Shown here piece after piece: positions 17,199-26,786 of a stretch of DNA of 64,000 bases (position 1 is its first letter; every line of letters starts with the position of its first letter). The notes under the pieces are model-generated. The model was not told where the DNA came from. It saw nothing but the letters and a program-made list of their open reading frames with translations, and searched no databases. The DNA is from an uncultured Poribacteria bacterium (GTDB taxonomy: Bacteria > Poribacteria > WGA-4E > WGA-3G). Location of the stretch: assembly GCA_951828515.1 (NCBI GenBank), contig OX639992.1:4566217-4630216 (forward strand), read 5' to 3'. A program made the position numbers and the translations under genes.

Positions 17199-19247
17199 CT
17201 ATTCCGCCGATTGCTCTTTCAGTTCAGCAATCTGGTCTCGTAAGGCGGCGGCTTCCTCATAATCGAGATCTAACGCCGCTTTGCGCATCTGTCGCGTTAA
17301 GTCCGTGATCATCGCTTCAATATCCTGCGGTTCAATGGCTTCCGGGACGATAGTAGGCTTGTCAGTTTTTTCGGTCTTATACGCATTCGTTGATTCAGCG
17401 ATGAGTTCCTGAATTGCCTTTTCAATTGTTGCGGGTGTGATGTTGTTATCGGTGTTATATTGAAGTTGGATCTCGCGGCGTCGCTGTGTTTCCTTGATTG
17501 CCTCTCCCATTGCATCCGTGACATTATCTCCATACAAGAGCACTTCCCCATCGACATTTCGGGCAGCACGTCCAGAGGTTTGGACGAGAGATCTGACAGA
17601 ACGGAGAAAACCGGGGCGGTCCGCGTCAAGGATTGCCACAAGAGAAACTTCAGGGAGATCCAGTCCTTCGCGAAGTAGATTGATACCGACAAGCACATCG
17701 AAAACACCTTCGCGAAGTTCACGTAGAATGCGGGCACGGTCGAACACATCAATCTCAGAATGCATATAGTCAGCACGAACACCCGCCTCAGTCAAATACT
17801 CCGTTAAGTCTTCCGCCATCCGTTTGGTAAGCGTCGTGACGAGAACGCGTTGTTTGCTTCTGACACGCTCTTGGATCTTGCCGATGAGATGGTCTATTTG
17901 TCCTCTCACTGGATGTATCGTGATTTCGGGGTCGATAAGTCCAGTGGGACGGATAATCTGCTCGACAATCTGTGCACTGTTATCCATTTCATACAGACCA
18001 GGGGTCGCCGAGACAAAGATAACTTGATTGACCCGCGCTTCCACCTCGTCGAACCGGAGCGGACGATTATCCAAGGCAGAGGGCAGACGGAAGCCATATT
18101 CGACAAGGGTCTGCTTTCGGGACCTGTCACCACGATACATACCCCGCAACTGCGGAATCGTTACATGGGATTCATCAATAAAGAGAAGAAAATCGTCGGG
18201 GAAGTAATGCATCAGGCAATACGGAGGATCACCGGGTTGCAATCCTGAAAGATGTCGGGAATAGTTTTCAATGCCAGAGCAGTAGCCCACCTCCCGCAAC
18301 ATTTCTAAATCAAAGCGAGTTCGCTGCTCGAGGCGTTGCGCTTCCAGCAATTTATTCTCTTTCTCAAAAGTCAGAATGCGGTCTTGGAGTTCAAGCTCAA
18401 TATTAATTAACGCCTGATCGAAGATTTCGCCATCGGTCATGAAATGCTTGGCAGGATAAATTTCAAGGAAATCTCGTTGTGCCAACACCTCTCCGGTTGT
18501 CGTATCAATTTCGTTAATGCGATCAATCTCGTCGCCAAAAAGCTCAATACGATAAGCGTTCTCACTATAAGCAGGAAAAACTTCAACGACATCACCGCGA
18601 GCGCGGAACACACCTTGCCAGAACTCGACATCGTTACGGACGTATTGAATATCGACGAAGGCTCGGAGAAGGGCATCGCGCCGAACGACATCTCCGACGG
18701 CTATCTGAACCCTTTGATTTTCAAATTCATCTGGTGAACCGAGACCGTACAGGCAGGAAACACTCGCGACCACGATAACGTCGCGACGCGATATTAAAGA
18801 CGCTGTTGAAGCAAGCCGCATCCGTGTAATTTCTTCGTTGATACGGACATCTTTTTCAATAAAAGTATCCGTGGATGGGATGTATGCTTCAGGTTGATAG
18901 TACTCGTAATCGCTGACGAAATAGTGGACGGTGTTATTTGGGAAAAATGTCCGAAATTCGTTGTAAAGTTGGGCAGCGAGTGTCTTATTGGGTGAGATGA
19001 CGAGCGTCGGTAATTGGACGTTCTGAATGACATTCGCCATCGTGTAAGTTTTTCCTGAACCCGTCACGCCGAGGAGCGTCTGTTGTTTGTCTCCGCGTTG
19101 GAGCCCTTCCGTGAGTTGGTCAATGGCTTGCGGTTGATCGCCTTGCGGTGAAAAATCTGAGATGAGCTCAAATTGCGGGTTATCCGATTCCGGGATGTCA
19201 TCTTCTGGTTCATCAATCTTGGTCAGCAATTCCAAATTCTCTCTCAT
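17199..19247 (-). CDS. uvrB: Excinuclease ABC subunit B
   Basis: Helicase-like damage-verification subunit of nucleotide excision repair. From the ATG at 19247 (GAGGAG ribosome site) the protein is 682 aa. Walker A is G-V-T-G-S-G-K-T at 60-67. The beta-hairpin begins Y-E-Y-Y-Q-P-E-A-Y-I-P and clamps DNA. The helicase motifs continue with I-D-E-S-H and H-S-E-I-D, and end with Q-T-S-G-R-A-A-R-N. The C-terminal UVR motif (D-Y-E-E-A-A-A-L-R-D-Q-I) binds UvrC. A longer start at 19289 exists, but its extra 14 residues are not family-like and lack a good ribosome site. lexA lies about 4 kb away, so SOS control is plausible but I cannot show an operator. Confidence 0.97.
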   Translation of the reverse strand: MRENLELLTKIDEPEDDIPESDNPQFELISDFSPQGDQPQAIDQLTEGLQRGDKQQTLLGVTGSGKTYTMANVIQNVQLPTLVISPNKTLAAQLYNEFRTFFPNNTVHYFVSDYEYYQPEAYIPSTDTFIEKDVRINEEITRMRLASTASLISRRDVIVVASVSCLYGLGSPDEFENQRVQIAVGDVVRRDALLRAFVDIQYVRNDVEFWQGVFRARGDVVEVFPAYSENAYRIELFGDEIDRINEIDTTTGEVLAQRDFLEIYPAKHFMTDGEIFDQALINIELELQDRILTFEKENKLLEAQRLEQRTRFDLEMLREVGYCSGIENYSRHLSGLQPGDPPYCLMHYFPDDFLLFIDESHVTIPQLRGMYRGDRSRKQTLVEYGFRLPSALDNRPLRFDEVEARVNQVIFVSATPGLYEMDNSAQIVEQIIRPTGLIDPEITIHPVRGQIDHLIGKIQERVRSKQRVLVTTLTKRMAEDLTEYLTEAGVRADYMHSEIDVFDRARILRELREGVFDVLVGINLLREGLDLPEVSLVAILDADRPGFLRSVRSLVQTSGRAARNVDGEVLLYGDNVTDAMGEAIKETQRRREIQLQYNTDNNITPATIEKAIQELIAESTNAYKTEKTDKPTIVPEAIEPQDIEAMITDLTRQMRKAALDLDYEEAAALRDQIAELKEQSAE

Positions 19248-19366
19248 CTTAGCTCCTCGCTCCTTGTCCAGTTTTCGATCACCTTCCAATATGGGGTTGT
19301 CGGTGGTAGTCTATATCAAAACTACAAGAAATTTGTATGGTTTGTGTTACGTTTTATGCTTAATAT

Positions 19367-19397
19367 AGTATACCATACTCCACCAAAAATGTGTAAA
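19367..19397 (-). promoter_or_regulatory. Possible uvrB promoter
   Basis: On the minus strand TTTACA and TATACT are 19 nt apart, with a TGG extended -10. AGTAT-ACC-ATACT, a short perfect inverted repeat, overlaps the -10 and could be an operator. The spacing is not ideal, so this is tentative. Confidence 0.35.
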
Positions 19398-19540
19398 GAA
19401 TTGGCTATCAGCAGTCTGCAGTTGGGCGGATGTTTTCGTCTGAATCAGGATTGAGAAAGGCGAGGTTAGGAAACCTCGCATATAAATCGGGCTTATAGCC
19501 CCACAGAGGTGCTTCGCGCATTGAGTGCTTCTGTGGGCTA

Positions 19541-22003
19541 CTAATGGAGCGTGCAAAGTCGGGCAGGTTCCTGTCCTTCGATGAAGGGTTCTCGGCTTAT
19601 GTTCTCCTCTGGACATCTACCAGCCTTTTTGAGGAGCCCACTCTTTTTATCGATCTCCCGAAAAACAATACCTTTCGGAACAGGGAACGGTTTTTCGGGA
19701 CCGCGAGCGGCATCAACCATAAATTGTGCCCAGATAGGCAGTGCTGCCTTGGCACCTTCCTGATTGTAGTTACGGCGGGTTGAGCGATTCTTATCAAATC
19801 CCACCCAAACACCGACGACAAGATCCGCCGTATAACCAACAAACCAAGCATCTACGTTCTCGTTGGTAGTCCCTGTTTTACCCGCCGCCGGTCGAGTCAG
19901 TCCCATCCGCTTCGCGCGCCTACCCGTTCCATTCTGAATCACATTCTCCATAAACGAGGTAATCTGATATGCGACCTTTTCATCTAAGACACGCGTCCGC
20001 TCATCCGGACGGTTATCAGAGGTATAAATAATTTTCCCTGCCGTGTCTAGTACGTACTGAATATGCACCGGTTTCGTCTGGACACCACCGTTCGCGAAAA
20101 TACCATACGCCGAGGTAAGTTCGAGGACTGTTACACCAGATGATCCTAAAGAGAGTGCCGGTACTGGGTCCAATGGGCTTTTAATGCCCATTCTTTTGCT
20201 CAAATCCACAACGCGATTCAGTCCTTCCCATTTACCGTTCTCGGCTATCGGTGTCTCCAACATCGCTTTCGCTGTCGGCACGTTAATTGAACTCGTGAGC
20301 ACATCGCGCACGGTAACTTTGCCCTTAAACCATTTACTATAATTACGCGGATACCACATCGGCTGTCCGGGGAATGGAAGTATTCCCCATTCCTCATCAA
20401 CAAGAATCGTTGAAGGTGTCACAACTGCCGGTTCTTCTAACAATGCCGCAAAAACAATCGGTTTAAATGCGGAACCCGGTTGTCGTCTTGCGGTACGCAC
20501 AGCTCGATTATAGAAATTTATCTCATTCGCTGTAATGTTGTAATCCCTACCACCGACCATCGCTTTAATGTGTCCCGTCTTCGGTTCATAAGCAATCAGT
20601 GCCGCCTGCAAGTAATCATTAATCGGATCGATGCGTGGACTCCGCTTATTGGTATCGTAATCCGGGAGCCGCTGCCCACCGTATGTTTTATCCATCACAC
20701 GGAGGTGCTTTGCAACCTCTTTTTCCGCAACAGATTGCATGGACATATCTATTGTGGTGTAAACCTTCAATCCACCACTATACAAATTATGCTTGAGTTC
20801 AGGCAGTTGACCGAGTGCTTCATGGACATAGTCAAGAAAATGTCCAGCCTCTTTCAGTGTTGTTCTTGTCCCTTTTCTGAGCAGATTTGGCGGAAGGAGT
20901 GGCGCATCTCGGCTTGCACGCCATTCAGATACAGCCGGTATGTACCCCTGCTCAAACATCTGGTCGAGTACAATATTCCGTCGACCGAGTGCCCTTTCTG
21001 GGTTGGAAAAAGGTGAAAAAGCGTGAGGACCTTTCGGAAGCGCGGCGAGCAATGCACACTCATGATAGTCGAGTTCCGAGACCTCCTTCCCGAAATATCC
21101 GAGTGCCGCTTGCTGAACACCGTGATACGTTTTCGCGCCATACCTCGATCTACCTAAATCAACGTAGTTCAGATAGCGTTCAAAAATCTCGTCTTTAGAG
21201 AAAGCCTTCTCAATTTTCACAGCCAGAAGTATCTCTTTCGCTTTCCGAATCACACTTCTGTCGGATCGCTGATCGAAAAGATAGATATTTCGTGCCAATT
21301 GTTGGGTCAACGTGCTGGTCCCAGCCAAGCGACTGCCGTGCAACAGGCTATTTTTGAATGCCCCAGCGAGACGTATCAGATCGATTCCCCAATGTTCAGA
21401 AAATCGCCGGTCTTCAATAGCAGTGAATGCCCCTGTGAGTTTGTCAGGCATTTGCAGTAGCGGAATCAGACGACGCGTGGAACCTTCATCATCGGCAAAC
21501 TCTCCGATTTTCTCCGGTTCAAGGTAGAAGTTATGGCGCACAGAATTATCCACATTCCGGATACGGGCAATTTTCCCGTCCTTCACTGAAATCCGAACGT
21601 GTCCTGCCTTCACATCAAGATTCGGATATTCAAAATCTCTCAGATGGATGTGAACGGTGCCGTTCTTTGCCACTGCATACTCGCCTGGAGCACTCAACCT
21701 TGGAATGAGTTCGGCGACCTTCTTATATTCCAAACGTTTCAACTTATCAATCAAAAACGCGATTTTATCAGTTTCCTGCACTTCGCAAACTGCAGAGTAA
21801 ACCTCCAGATGTTGCCGCCATGTTTGGATATCGGCATCATATTCAAGGCGATATAAGTCGATGTCGCGGACATCTTCCCAACAGGCAGCCAACATGCCTC
21901 CGGCAAAACCAACGGCAGCAAAAATCGCCAGAAACACGCATATACCCGCAATCCAAAATAGAGTTAACACTGCCTGAAAAATATGATATAAGAATCGAAA
22001 CAT
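19541..22003 (-). CDS. Bifunctional penicillin-binding protein 1 (transglycosylase/transpeptidase)
   Basis: Class A PBP of 820 aa that polymerises and cross-links peptidoglycan. It has an N-terminal membrane anchor (about 5-42) and a UB2H-like region (about 75-150) reminiscent of PBP1b. The GT51 domain has catalytic E197 in A-I-E-D-R-R-F-S-E-H-W-G and the A-G-T-S-T-L-T-Q-Q-L-A-R-N block. The transpeptidase domain has S511-A-F-K514, S572-I-N and K-T-G-T-T-N. All catalytic residues are present. I place the start at the ATG at 22003; an in-frame TTG 14 codons earlier adds residues without family likeness. UB2H in PBP1b binds the lipoprotein LpoB; whether an equivalent exists here is unknown. Confidence 0.93.
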   Translation of the reverse strand: MFRFLYHIFQAVLTLFWIAGICVFLAIFAAVGFAGGMLAACWEDVRDIDLYRLEYDADIQTWRQHLEVYSAVCEVQETDKIAFLIDKLKRLEYKKVAELIPRLSAPGEYAVAKNGTVHIHLRDFEYPNLDVKAGHVRISVKDGKIARIRNVDNSVRHNFYLEPEKIGEFADDEGSTRRLIPLLQMPDKLTGAFTAIEDRRFSEHWGIDLIRLAGAFKNSLLHGSRLAGTSTLTQQLARNIYLFDQRSDRSVIRKAKEILLAVKIEKAFSKDEIFERYLNYVDLGRSRYGAKTYHGVQQAALGYFGKEVSELDYHECALLAALPKGPHAFSPFSNPERALGRRNIVLDQMFEQGYIPAVSEWRASRDAPLLPPNLLRKGTRTTLKEAGHFLDYVHEALGQLPELKHNLYSGGLKVYTTIDMSMQSVAEKEVAKHLRVMDKTYGGQRLPDYDTNKRSPRIDPINDYLQAALIAYEPKTGHIKAMVGGRDYNITANEINFYNRAVRTARRQPGSAFKPIVFAALLEEPAVVTPSTILVDEEWGILPFPGQPMWYPRNYSKWFKGKVTVRDVLTSSINVPTAKAMLETPIAENGKWEGLNRVVDLSKRMGIKSPLDPVPALSLGSSGVTVLELTSAYGIFANGGVQTKPVHIQYVLDTAGKIIYTSDNRPDERTRVLDEKVAYQITSFMENVIQNGTGRRAKRMGLTRPAAGKTGTTNENVDAWFVGYTADLVVGVWVGFDKNRSTRRNYNQEGAKAALPIWAQFMVDAARGPEKPFPVPKGIVFREIDKKSGLLKKAGRCPEENISREPFIEGQEPARLCTLH

Positions 22004-22061
22004 TGTCTTTTCGCCCCCTGCGTAACGCTCAACGAAGAGATTCAAGGGTTGCGGTTGGAAT

Positions 22062-22715
22062 TCATGGCGTCCTATCTACATTCGTTTTCCGAACTCGCTT
22101 AATCGTACATCCGACGGCTCTTGTCTTCTTAGCTGACTTTGGAATATCTTTCCCAGTGATTACTAAATCCAAAGCGTCTCGGAGATAGTGTTTCGTAGGT
22201 GCCTTCGGACTGTTATCAATCGCGCCTGCGTAGCGCAGGACACGTTCAGCGTCGAGAAGAAAGACCTCAGGTGTCCTTCTCGCTCCGAAATAATCAGCAA
22301 TTTTGTTCTCCGTGTCTTTTAGCACATGAAATTCAAAGCCGTGCTTCTCACTGTATTCCGAAATCTCTTCAATCTGCTCTTGTTTATTTGAATTTATTCC
22401 TATAAATTGCACATTCTTTTCATCATAAGTCTTTACTAAAGCAACGAGTCGCTCTGCATAGTCTGTTGCTATTGGGCATTGTGTAGCGAGGAACAGAACG
22501 ACTGTGGCAGGTTTCTCTTCACTGAGTTTATACAGCGTATGAGAAGTGCCATCGGCATCTTTGAGCGTAAAATCTTTGACCACGCTGTCGAGTTCGACCT
22601 TCTCTACTTTCTCTTTCGCAAACCCTATGCCTATACCCCCAAAGACCGCAGCAATTATCAAAACGGCAAGGGAGTATTTAGCGAAAAAACGTGCAAAACA
22701 ACTTAGACTTTGCAT
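22062..22715 (-). CDS. Membrane-anchored redoxin (AhpC/TSA-thioredoxin fold) protein
   Basis: A 217-aa protein with one N-terminal membrane segment (about 14-33) followed by a redoxin domain (about 40-190). The peroxidatic/attacking cysteine is C80 in L-A-T-Q-C-P-I-A-T-D-Y; the CxxC second cysteine is absent. The F-G-A-R-R-T-P-E-V-F-L-L-D block contains the cis-proline typical of thioredoxin folds. The basic tail carries one more cysteine (G-C-T-I-K). This type is common in planctomycete-like genomes as a periplasmic thiol protein of unknown partner. It lies 58 nt upstream of the PBP gene on the same strand, so they may be co-transcribed. Confidence 0.82.
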   Translation of the reverse strand: MQSLSCFARFFAKYSLAVLIIAAVFGGIGIGFAKEKVEKVELDSVVKDFTLKDADGTSHTLYKLSEEKPATVVLFLATQCPIATDYAERLVALVKTYDEKNVQFIGINSNKQEQIEEISEYSEKHGFEFHVLKDTENKIADYFGARRTPEVFLLDAERVLRYAGAIDNSPKAPTKHYLRDALDLVITGKDIPKSAKKTRAVGCTIKRVRKTNVDRTP

Positions 22716-22948
22716 TTTCTAATTCTTCCTTTAATCCTTCAATTAAGACGTTAACAACTCTATTCGGTTTCAATTCTCTAATGACGCATCCAACTTGCTA
22801 CTTACAAAGTTTTAGGTGGCAACACCCTTTTTCATGAAAGGGGTTGATAATCCGTAGCGTTTTGTAGTGTAACTGGCGAATGCGCGTGTGGCAACTTGCG
22901 TTAATGACTAACCAATTTCAATACGAAAAATAAAAAACTAATTTTTCC
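22716..22948. other. Divergent intergenic region between redoxin gene and lexA
   Basis: Contains an imperfect hairpin (CAACACCCTTTTT / AAAGGGGTTG around 22829-22853) and otherwise no recognised feature. It must hold the redoxin promoter on the minus strand, but I cannot pick a convincing box pair. Confidence 0.4.
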
Positions 22949-22977
22949 TTGCTTTTTTAAACTGGATATAGCATAAT
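22949..22977 (+). promoter_or_regulatory. Possible lexA promoter
   Basis: TTGCTT and CATAAT are spaced by 17 nt, 50 nt before the start codon. I do not see a clear LexA palindrome of the Gram-positive (CGAACnnnnGTTCG) or E. coli (CTGTn8ACAG) type, so the autoregulatory operator of this lineage, if any, is of another type. Confidence 0.35.
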
Positions 22978-23026
22978 ATATAAATGTAAACTAATGTTTC
23001 TTATAGGAGATAGAGGTGATAGACCC

Positions 23027-23692
23027 ATGGCAAAGAGTTTAACAGGTAGACAGCGCGAGATTTTTACCTATATTCAGGCGCGTATCAAGGAAGGTTACCC
23101 ACCGACGATTCGCGAGATAGGTCGCCAATTTGGCTTTTCTGAAAAGGCTGCACATGACCATCTCAATGCCCTTGAGAAGAAAAAGTATATCAGTCGGGAA
23201 GATGGTAAACCACGCGCAATTTCGATTTTAAAAGAGGCAGACCCGAAGCTTGAAACCAGCAAATGGCTGGAAGGGCAGAACGCTAATTTGGCTTTGGCGG
23301 AAGTGCCGCGAAATGTTACAGAGATCCCGATCTTTGGACGCGTAGCGGCAGGCGAACCGCTTCTTGCATCGCAGAATATAGAAGGAACACTTCCTATGCC
23401 GACGCGTATGCTTAATGATTACGAGTGCTTTGCTCTTCGTATCATCGGATCGAGCATGATCGGTGTTGGAATTCTGGACGGTGATTTTGTCATTGTTAGA
23501 AGACAATCAAATGCCGATCCAGGTGATATTGTCGTCGCACTCGTTGAGGACGAAGCGACAGTGAAACGCTTCTTTATTGATGGAGACCAAGTCCGGTTAC
23601 AACCGGAAAATCCTGCGATTGAACCGAGCATCTTCGATGTCAAGAACGTGATGATACTCGGCAAAGTCATTGGACTTCATCGAGAAATGTAG
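23027..23692 (+). CDS. lexA: LexA repressor
   Basis: SOS repressor and self-cleaving serine peptidase (221 aa). The winged HTH occupies residues about 5-65 (L-T-G-R-Q-R-E-I-F, P-P-T-I-R-E-I-G). The self-cleavage bond is A108-G109 in G-R-V-A-A-G-E-P. Catalytic S143 is in G-S-S-M, and K180 is in E-A-T-V-K-R-F. All are intact. I use the ATG at 23027, with GAGGTGA 7 nt upstream, over an upstream ATG that adds 11 unrelated residues. Known regulon members such as uvrB lie close by (17.2-19.2 kb), but no shared operator could be shown by eye. Confidence 0.95.
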   Translation: MAKSLTGRQREIFTYIQARIKEGYPPTIREIGRQFGFSEKAAHDHLNALEKKKYISREDGKPRAISILKEADPKLETSKWLEGQNANLALAEVPRNVTEIPIFGRVAAGEPLLASQNIEGTLPMPTRMLNDYECFALRIIGSSMIGVGILDGDFVIVRRQSNADPGDIVVALVEDEATVKRFFIDGDQVRLQPENPAIEPSIFDVKNVMILGKVIGLHREM

Positions 23693-23709
23693 CAACAACG
23701 CAATCTAAC

Positions 23710-23731
23710 GGGCAGAACGAAGTGTCTGCCC
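23710..23731. terminator. Hairpin between convergent lexA and HAD genes
   Basis: GGGCAGA-ACGAAGTG-TCTGCCC is a perfect 7-bp stem 17 nt after the lexA stop and just beyond the HAD gene's stop. It lacks a run of T on either strand, so intrinsic termination is uncertain. Confidence 0.4.
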
Positions 23732-23746
23732 ATTACCTTCTGAATT

Positions 23747-24496
23747 TTATTTCCCATTCAGAAAACTCGTCAATTCGTGCAGATGAGAGAGCTGAACATC
23801 TACCAGAGAGGGATCTGGACACGGTTTCATCTGCTCTCCAACAAGCCAGGCAGTCCACATGCCCGCATTCTTACCGCCAACCATATCTGCGGCGTAACTA
23901 TCTCCAACATAGATAGCTTGACTCGGCATAACTTCCAATTCCGACAAAGCCGCCTCAAATATGCGAGTGTCCGGTTTCGCTATGCCCAAAACTGTTGAAT
24001 CTATAATTACCTCAAGCAAGTGTGAAAGCCCATACTCATCACACCAACCGTGGGTGTTCCCAAAGTTATTACTAATCACAGCGAGTTGATACGTATCCCG
24101 AAGTGTTTCGAGCCACTTCCGATTCTCTGTCAAATTTTTAGCGGCACCCTCGCAGAACCAATCAACGTACTCGTCTTTCATCTTCTCGCTCAACCCCAAC
24201 CGCTTATAAATTCCCACTGCAATCGCCTCCGCAGTCTCTCGCAAAGTACAGCGCGCAGCATGTTCAGAAGCAACTGCCCCAACCGGCAGCATCGAACCAT
24301 CTTGATAAGACCATTCATGCGAAGTATCCCCGAGAAAGAATTCTGTTATTGTCGCCTTATCTGCCTCGTCAAATGCTTCACGCGTAATTTCCGGATGATG
24401 CTCGCGGATAAACTGATACGTTCGTTCCAACCAATGGATGCCGTTTCCATCTAAAGTTCCGCCAAAATCGAATACTAATGCACGGATGTCCCTCAT
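23747..24496 (-). CDS. HAD-superfamily hydrolase with atypical motif I
   Basis: A 249-aa subclass IA HAD protein with a helical cap. Motif I is D10-F-G-G-T-L-D: the nucleophile D10 is present but the +2 acid/base aspartate is Gly, a variant seen in some HAD proteins and expected to lower phosphatase activity. Motif II is the serine/asparagine in A-V-I-S-N-N-F-G. Motif III is the lysine in G-I-A-K-P-D. Motif IV is G-D-S-Y-A-A-D-M. The substrate is unknown. It is followed 35 nt before its start by the GT9 gene on the same strand, so the two may be co-transcribed with the PHP hydrolase further upstream. Confidence 0.85.
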   Translation of the reverse strand: MRDIRALVFDFGGTLDGNGIHWLERTYQFIREHHPEITREAFDEADKATITEFFLGDTSHEWSYQDGSMLPVGAVASEHAARCTLRETAEAIAVGIYKRLGLSEKMKDEYVDWFCEGAAKNLTENRKWLETLRDTYQLAVISNNFGNTHGWCDEYGLSHLLEVIIDSTVLGIAKPDTRIFEAALSELEVMPSQAIYVGDSYAADMVGGKNAGMWTAWLVGEQMKPCPDPSLVDVQLSHLHELTSFLNGK

Positions 24497-24531
24497 TCAC
24501 TTTTCCCTCTATGTTAATTTATGTTTAATAT

Positions 24532-25563
24532 CTAAACGACACAATCCTTCTGATACAACTTTGTTTCAACCACCTTTACGACTTCAGTTGTGCCGATTTC
24601 CCGCATACAAAGGTATGGTGTGTCTTGTAAATGGCACGACCGTTTGTAACACGGACGACACGAGACCGGTTCCTCAATGACTGTATGTCCAATACCATAA
24701 GGACGATGCCGTCTCGGATCTGTCGGACCGAAGAGGGCTACCGTCGGCGTACCAACCGCTGCAGCGATGTGCATAGGACCGCTATCACAGGTTAAACACA
24801 CCTCACATCTTTCTAACAACGCACCGAGTTGCAGAATCGATGTCTTTCCAACGAGATTAATTGTCGGAAGCGAAGTAGGCAATGCTTCTGCAAGTCTCTG
24901 TTCCGTCAGTGAACCGGTTAATACGACTTTCGTTCCTTGTGCAAGGCGTGTAATTTGTTGGATAACCTCAGCAAAATTCTCGACCTCCCACCGTTTTGTC
25001 GTCCAGGTTGTTCCTAAGTTAACAGCGATCAACCGATCGTCAGGTGAAACGCCTTCAGCACGCAAGAGATTCTCAATGAACTGCCGGTCAGCGTCCGTAT
25101 GCCAAAACTCCAAATCATCCGATGCCGTATCAATATCCAGCAACTGCAGCACCCGTAGATACCGATGTACCTCATGGACACTTGTATCATCCCGACAAGA
25201 CTTCGTTAGCAACACACCGCGTCCACTGACGTTCGTACCAATACGAATAGGCACACGGGCAAGGAACGGCAATAAAGCGTTTCGGAATGAGGTAGGATGC
25301 AACACGACCGCAAGATCAAAAGATTTATTCCGGATCTGACCGACCAACTTCGTGAACGATCGGCAGCGTCCTCCTGTTTTCTCATCAACGATGCAGGCAT
25401 CAACATACGGGTGCGATTCCATTAAATCTGCAACGAGCGGACGCAATAGAAGTTCCAGACGGGATTCTGGATATACCTGCTTTAGGGCGCGCAACGCCGG
25501 GGTTAGCAGCACCATATCACCAATCCAACCACCTGTCTGGCACACCAGAATGTTTTGCATCAC
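24532..25563 (-). CDS. Glycosyltransferase family 9 (ADP-heptose:LPS heptosyltransferase-like)
   Basis: A 343-aa GT-B glycosyltransferase resembling WaaF/WaaC, which add heptose to lipopolysaccharide core from ADP-heptose at the inner membrane. The N-terminal half begins with I-L-V-C-Q-T-G-G-W-I-G-D-M-V-L-L-T-P-A-L. The nucleotide-binding half has L-G-T-T-W-T-T-K-R-W, then C-D-S-G-P-M-H-I-A-A-A-V-G-T-P and L-F-G-P-T-D-P-R-R. The C-terminal cysteine-rich segment (C-R-P-C-Y-K-R-S-C, C-M) is common in this family. The exact sugar and acceptor are not predictable. Its presence is one argument for a diderm organism. Confidence 0.88.
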   Translation of the reverse strand: MMQNILVCQTGGWIGDMVLLTPALRALKQVYPESRLELLLRPLVADLMESHPYVDACIVDEKTGGRCRSFTKLVGQIRNKSFDLAVVLHPTSFRNALLPFLARVPIRIGTNVSGRGVLLTKSCRDDTSVHEVHRYLRVLQLLDIDTASDDLEFWHTDADRQFIENLLRAEGVSPDDRLIAVNLGTTWTTKRWEVENFAEVIQQITRLAQGTKVVLTGSLTEQRLAEALPTSLPTINLVGKTSILQLGALLERCEVCLTCDSGPMHIAAAVGTPTVALFGPTDPRRHRPYGIGHTVIEEPVSCRPCYKRSCHLQDTPYLCMREIGTTEVVKVVETKLYQKDCVV

Positions 25564-25593
25564 AACACCCGTGAAACCCCAAGACGTATCGTC

Positions 25594-26469
25594 TTAGAAA
25601 AAGAACGGGTTCGACCAAGCTTTCTTACCAGTTGCGTCTGTTACTTCAACCCGAACGTATTTCGCACCATTCGGAATGCTATATGTCGCTTCCGTTAAGA
25701 GTTCACCTTCCTCTGGGAGAATTCGCCTACCGCGACTGCACTCCGCTTTAAAAACAATCGATTGTGCGGGTGAACATTTAACCGTTACCTCATTATCCTC
25801 CAACGCCATGTCCTCAATTTCGGGTCCGAGTGTAGCATAAAACGCGCCTGTCCGAAGTGCTTCCATGATACTCTCAATCGTCAGATCTTCTGCCTTTACC
25901 ATAATCCAGCCGTGGAAGCAATCGTGTTCGGTGCCGTGTGCATCGTCTGATGCAATGCCGAGAACGGGTCCACCTCTATCCAGCAGATCATCCCATGCCT
26001 GCTCCGAGAACCCCTTGCCGATACCCATACAGGTGTCATTGTAGACTTCAATAGCGAAATAACCCCGCAGCGGCAGATAATCTGTAATGGTATGCCCGGA
26101 CCAATAGGGATGACATAAAACGGCTTCACCCCCTTGCGCTTTAATTTCATCCAGCACCGCGTTCGGGTGCATCTTTGCACAATTCAGCGTCTCATGAATA
26201 TTAATGGCGACAAAGTGATACGTCGCACCGCCGTACGGGTTTGATGGATGAACTTCGCTGCCTGAGATTGCCAAAAAATCTGACGTACTATAAGCACTGA
26301 CATCGTTAACCTTACGGTGATCTGTGAGTACAAGGAAATCGTATCCTGCTTCACGATATGCGCCGAACCGCTCCGACATCGGAAGCTGACCATCAGATTC
26401 AGTGCTGTGGCTATGCGTATTTCCTCGGTACCATTGTCCTGGTTGCTGGAAAGGGTTAGCGTTGTACAT
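25594..26469 (-). CDS. CehA/McbA-type PHP-domain metallohydrolase (intact copy)
   Basis: A 291-aa PHP-fold hydrolase. Metal ligands are visible in order: H19-S-H21, D50-H51, E72 in G-S-E-V-H, H120 in L-C-H-P-Y-W, and D175-D176-A-H178. A C-terminal beta domain (about 225-291) ends W-S-N-P-F-F-F. CehA and McbA hydrolyse carbamate-type compounds, but most relatives have unknown phosphoester or carbamate substrates. An AAGGAG ribosome site lies 5 nt before the ATG and a good promoter lies about 86 nt upstream. A second, 5'-truncated copy lies 318 bp away in the same orientation and is nearly identical in the central part, so this locus has undergone tandem duplication. Confidence 0.87.
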   Translation of the reverse strand: MYNANPFQQPGQWYRGNTHSHSTESDGQLPMSERFGAYREAGYDFLVLTDHRKVNDVSAYSTSDFLAISGSEVHPSNPYGGATYHFVAINIHETLNCAKMHPNAVLDEIKAQGGEAVLCHPYWSGHTITDYLPLRGYFAIEVYNDTCMGIGKGFSEQAWDDLLDRGGPVLGIASDDAHGTEHDCFHGWIMVKAEDLTIESIMEALRTGAFYATLGPEIEDMALEDNEVTVKCSPAQSIVFKAECSRGRRILPEEGELLTEATYSIPNGAKYVRVEVTDATGKKAWSNPFFF

Positions 26470-26786
26470 GATAACTCCTTATTCCGTAATGATGTGTTCA
26501 AATCTTTAGGGATGCTGCATAAATCTATTGAACGGACTTCGCATGTCCACATCTATTTTAGCATGTCTATCGTCCGTATGTCAATTTTTTAGTTGTCAGT
26601 TATCAATGGTTCGCAGGTGAGGTTTTAGGAAGATTGACGGTTTAGATGGTATGTAAGGTTTTAATTGTCAGAATCAGGATTAGGCGTTTGAATGTGTGGT
26701 GCGCAGCATACTCTACATCTTCCCCGCTGCGGTTAAATACATGAAGGAAACAATACTATTTCCTATAGGTAGCTACTTGGGTTCCC
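26470..26786. other. Spacer between the two CehA/McbA copies
   Basis: Contains the promoter of the intact copy and an AATCAGGATT word that recurs in other spacers. No coding frame is credible. Confidence 0.5.
26555..26584 (-). promoter_or_regulatory. Predicted sigma-70 promoter of the intact CehA/McbA gene
   Basis: On the minus strand TTGACA and TAAAAT are 18 nt apart, about 86 nt upstream of the start codon. Confidence 0.6.

Noticed and set aside
20480-21016. 178-codon open frame antisense to the PBP gene
   Set aside because: Shadow of a real gene; composition typical of antisense translation and no recognisable motifs.
19290-23026. LexA operator upstream of uvrB and lexA
   Set aside because: I looked for a common palindrome in both promoter regions and found none I could defend; the AGTAT-ACC-ATACT near uvrB has no match before lexA.
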